Assembly (NCBI GenBank): GCA_002748425.1
Contig: PDSJ01000027.1
Coordinates: 1-64,000, forward strand
DNA: 64,000 bases
Reading direction: 5' to 3'
Source: a candidate division KSB3 bacterium
GTDB lineage: Bacteria; Moduliflexota; Moduliflexia; Moduliflexales; Moduliflexaceae
Shown here piece by piece: positions 62,263 to 64,000 of the stretch; positions within the stretch are counted from its first letter, which is position 1, and every line of letters begins with the position of its first letter. The translations under genes were made by a program, and so were the position numbers. The notes under the pieces were generated by a model. That model was given only the letters and a program-made list of their open reading frames with translations. It was not told the origin of the DNA and ran no database searches.

Positions 62263-62823
62263 ATGCAAAGAACATGGTATGCGCTATGCGCTCTTGTTAT
62301 TGTTTTGGCGTATATTGCATGGGGAACGTTGGAGGCATCGGCTGAAGACGAACTGACTGAAGCAGATTTTCAGCAGATGGGGAGTAAGTATGGTGTTTCA
62401 CCATACGTATTGCTTGCAATTAGTGAAGTGGAAAGTCAACACGGAACGCTTCTTGGGGAAAAGAAGGTTTATGAAGCTGTTACTGGCAGGCAAATGCGGT
62501 ATTTAGAAAAAATTGCCCGGCATACGGGACGGGATCTTGCAGATTTTCGAGGGTCTTCTGCAGGGGCCATGGGGCAAATGCAGATTATGCCGTCAACCTT
62601 TTACACCTACGGGCAGGACGGGAATGGAGATGGCCTGAAAGATCCGTTGAATCCACAGGATAGTCTGGCAACAGCGGCGTATTTTCTGGCGCGGACCATT
62701 GCCGTAAAAGGGAGTGTGCGAACTGCACTGAGAAGCTATAATAATAGTTCTGTCTATTGTGATGAAGTGTTGACGCTATCAAAAAAGATGGAAATGAAGA
62801 GCACGTTTGCCGCAAAACAATAA
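62263..62823 (+). CDS. Lytic transglycosylase-domain protein (MltB/SLT-like)
   Basis: A 186-residue secreted peptidoglycan hydrolase. A signal peptide or anchor (hydrophobic ALCALVIVLAYIAWG) precedes the mature chain. The catalytic Glu is likely in LLAISEVESQHGT; the later SSAGAMGQMQIMPSTFYTYG and DGNGDGLKDPLNPQDSLATA are the MltB-like core, and LRSYNNSSVY is near the C-terminus. It is shorter than E. coli MltB and lacks other domains. A strong terminator follows. Confidence 0.88.
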   Translation: MQRTWYALCALVIVLAYIAWGTLEASAEDELTEADFQQMGSKYGVSPYVLLAISEVESQHGTLLGEKKVYEAVTGRQMRYLEKIARHTGRDLADFRGSSAGAMGQMQIMPSTFYTYGQDGNGDGLKDPLNPQDSLATAAYFLARTIAVKGSVRTALRSYNNSSVYCDEVLTLSKKMEMKSTFAAKQ

Positions 62824-62854
62824 GAGTTGTAACTGTGTAGAATCATACAATTTC

Positions 62855-62903
62855 AAGGCGCTGTATTTTACGTCATGATGGCGAAAATCAGCGCCTTTTT
62901 TTG
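62855..62903 (+). terminator. Intrinsic terminator after the transglycosylase gene
   Basis: AAGGCGCTG (62855-62863) pairs with CAGCGCCTT (62889-62897), extended inside by ATTTT/AAAAT after a one-base bulge, followed by seven T. Confidence 0.85.
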
Positions 62904-62922
62904 AGGGCTCTGTCATGAGTCG

Positions 62923-63678
62923 ATGACTGCGTTGAATCAAAAAATATACGGCTCGGACATGGAAACGCTGGAACAGCTCAAGATCGGCCGGTTACACTTT
63001 GTCCAGCCAAAGCGAGGGTATCGTTTCAGTCTCGATGCCGTTCTCCTGGCCGATTTTGTCAGCGCAAAGCCGAAGGAGCGCCTGATCGATCTTGGGACCG
63101 GTTCGGGGATTATTCCCTTACTGTTGTCTGTGCTGACCCCTGTTCGTGAAATCGTCGGCTTTGAGTTGCAAGACCGTTTAGTTCGCTTTGCCCGTCGGAA
63201 TGTTGCTTTGAATGCGTTGGACGAGCGCATCCGCGTCATCCAGGGCGATCTTAAAGAGATCACGACCTGTTTCCGTGCTGGTGAGTTTGATCTGCTTTGT
63301 TCGAATCCGCCCTATCGAAAGCTGGGTAACGGGCGGCTCAATCCAGAGAGTGAACGAGCGATTGCGCGCCACGAAGTGGAATGCGAGCTGAAAGACCTGC
63401 TGTCGGCGGCAAAATTTTTACTCAAACCCGGGGGGAAGATGTTCATGATTTACCTGCCCGAACGTTTAGGAGAGTTGCTGGCAGGTGTGCAGCACTATGG
63501 TCTTGAAGCCAAACGGATTCGCTGCATTCATTCCATGAAACACATGCCGGCGTCTCTGGTACTGATTGAAGCGCAGCGTGATGCGTCATCGGGATTAATC
63601 GTCCTGCCGCCGCTGTTTCTCTATTGTCAGAAAAACGTCTATTCTTCGGAAGCGCAAAAGATTTTACACGAAAGGTAA
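62923..63678 (+). CDS. TrmN6-like tRNA1(Val) adenine-N6 methyltransferase
   Basis: Class I methyltransferase of 251 residues. N-terminal KIGRLHFVQPKRGYRFSLDA is the typical substrate-binding start of TrmN6 (YfiC). SAM motif I is RLIDLGTGSGIIPLLLS, motif II is VGFELQDRLVRFARRNVALN, and the catalytic motif is LLCSNPPYRKLGNGRLNPES with NPPY. A further RHEVECELKDLLSAAKFLLK follows. This matches the family acting on A37 of tRNA-Val, although related enzymes modify other RNAs. The family start may be the Met at 62959 instead of 62923. Confidence 0.88.
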   Translation: MTALNQKIYGSDMETLEQLKIGRLHFVQPKRGYRFSLDAVLLADFVSAKPKERLIDLGTGSGIIPLLLSVLTPVREIVGFELQDRLVRFARRNVALNALDERIRVIQGDLKEITTCFRAGEFDLLCSNPPYRKLGNGRLNPESERAIARHEVECELKDLLSAAKFLLKPGGKMFMIYLPERLGELLAGVQHYGLEAKRIRCIHSMKHMPASLVLIEAQRDASSGLIVLPPLFLYCQKNVYSSEAQKILHER

Positions 63679-63685
63679 AGGAACA

Positions 63686-64000
63686 ATGACAGAACAGTGG
63701 ACGGAACTTTCAGTGCGTGTCTCACACGCTGCGGCAGATCTTGTTTCAGACAAACTCATTGAATATGGCTCGCAGGGAACTGTGTTTGAAGATGTCCAGG
63801 AGGCCGACGGATTGTGCAGGATTAGTGCCTCTTATCCTGAATCTGTTGATGTTGCAAAGATTTGCAGGCATCTTCAACGCTATTTTGACGCATTGCAGGA
63901 ACTCGGGGTCTCGGTGAATGCCTCAGACATAGATACGTCAGTGATGCTGGACTCAGATTGGGCCTCTTCCTGGAAAACATTTTTTACACCGCTCAGAATC
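63686..64000 (+). CDS. prmA: Ribosomal protein L11 methyltransferase, N-terminal fragment
   Basis: Partial gene running off the window end. The frame from the ATG at 63686 (after AAAGGAAC) is open for all 105 codons to 64000. The start MTEQWTELSVRVSHAAADLV, then LIEYGSQGTVFEDVQEADG and DSDWASSWKTFFTPLRI match the substrate-recognition domain of PrmA, which trimethylates ribosomal protein L11. The methyltransferase domain lies beyond the window. It starts 8 nt after the trmN6-like gene, so the two are an operon. Confidence 0.88.
   Translation, partial: MTEQWTELSVRVSHAAADLVSDKLIEYGSQGTVFEDVQEADGLCRISASYPESVDVAKICRHLQRYFDALQELGVSVNASDIDTSVMLDSDWASSWKTFFTPLRI

Noticed and set aside
62051..62356. 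A 101-codon frame overlapping the start of the transglycosylase gene
   Set aside because: Overlaps the signal-peptide region of a real gene in another frame and has no recognisable content.

Overview
This 64 kb window looks like part of the chromosome of a Gram-negative, probably anaerobic or fermentative bacterium. It holds about 50 confident protein genes and no rRNA, tRNA, CRISPR array, insertion sequence or prophage that I can see. An outer membrane is implied by an omptin-type protease, a second beta-barrel protein and a very long secreted TPR protein. Anaerobic metabolism is suggested by a complete sodium-pumping decarboxylase operon, a tungstate-binding protein and a short selenocysteine-containing ArsC-like protein that standard gene calling misses. 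Gene content and mid-range base composition do not fix the phylum; an uncultured lineage is plausible but this is only an impression.

Layout. 0-11.4 kb: a DUF2851 protein, a TrkA/TrkH-type potassium uptake pair, a YheT-like hydrolase, a CcbP-like calcium-binding protein, an outer-membrane barrel, a PfkB sugar kinase divergent from a LacI regulator with palindromic operators, then a VanZ-like protein and a metallophosphoesterase. 12.4-15.8 kb: a glycine betaine/proline ABC importer in the order binding protein, permease, ATPase, after a 1 kb leader without a convincing gene. 15.8-19.6 kb: the ArsC-like selenoprotein with its SECIS hairpin, a Dabb protein, a methyltransferase, a sirtuin and a heptad-repeat coiled-coil nuclease-like protein. 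19.7-27.4 kb: a minus-strand housekeeping run (comM/yifB, rel/spoT, coaD, pyrE, an amidohydrolase, a TauE/SafE exporter). 27.7-38.6 kb: guaB, an SDR dehydrogenase, coaX, the TPR protein, tupA, a frameshifted small secreted ORF, the omptin and a FIST sensor. 38.6-44 kb: glgB with an unusual C-terminal tail, an HD-domain protein and an amidase.

44.4-50 kb is a minus-strand operon for uptake and epimerisation of a sugar: binding protein, terminator-like hairpin, ATPase, two permeases, epimerase. 50-54 kb has a histidine phosphatase, a sigma-54-dependent response regulator and a divergent receiver-histidine kinase. 54-57.8 kb is the decarboxylase operon (carboxyltransferase, gamma, biotin carrier, beta) closed by a strong terminator. 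57.9-64 kb holds a GDYXXLXY/DUF2157 membrane pair, mnmA, a lytic transglycosylase, a TrmN6-like methyltransferase and the start of prmA, cut by the window end.

The strongest non-routine observation is the UGA-containing ArsC-like gene at 15861-16202: the in-frame UGA occupies the first position of a U-x-x-C redox motif and is followed, 16 nt downstream, by a perfect 6-bp stem with an AGGUU loop, as expected for a bacterial SECIS element. Other points worth a second look are a 15-bp perfect inverted repeat after the sugar operon, a 14-fold heptad repeat gene, three apparently frameshifted or decayed small ORFs, and an amidohydrolase with Gln at a usual catalytic Glu position.
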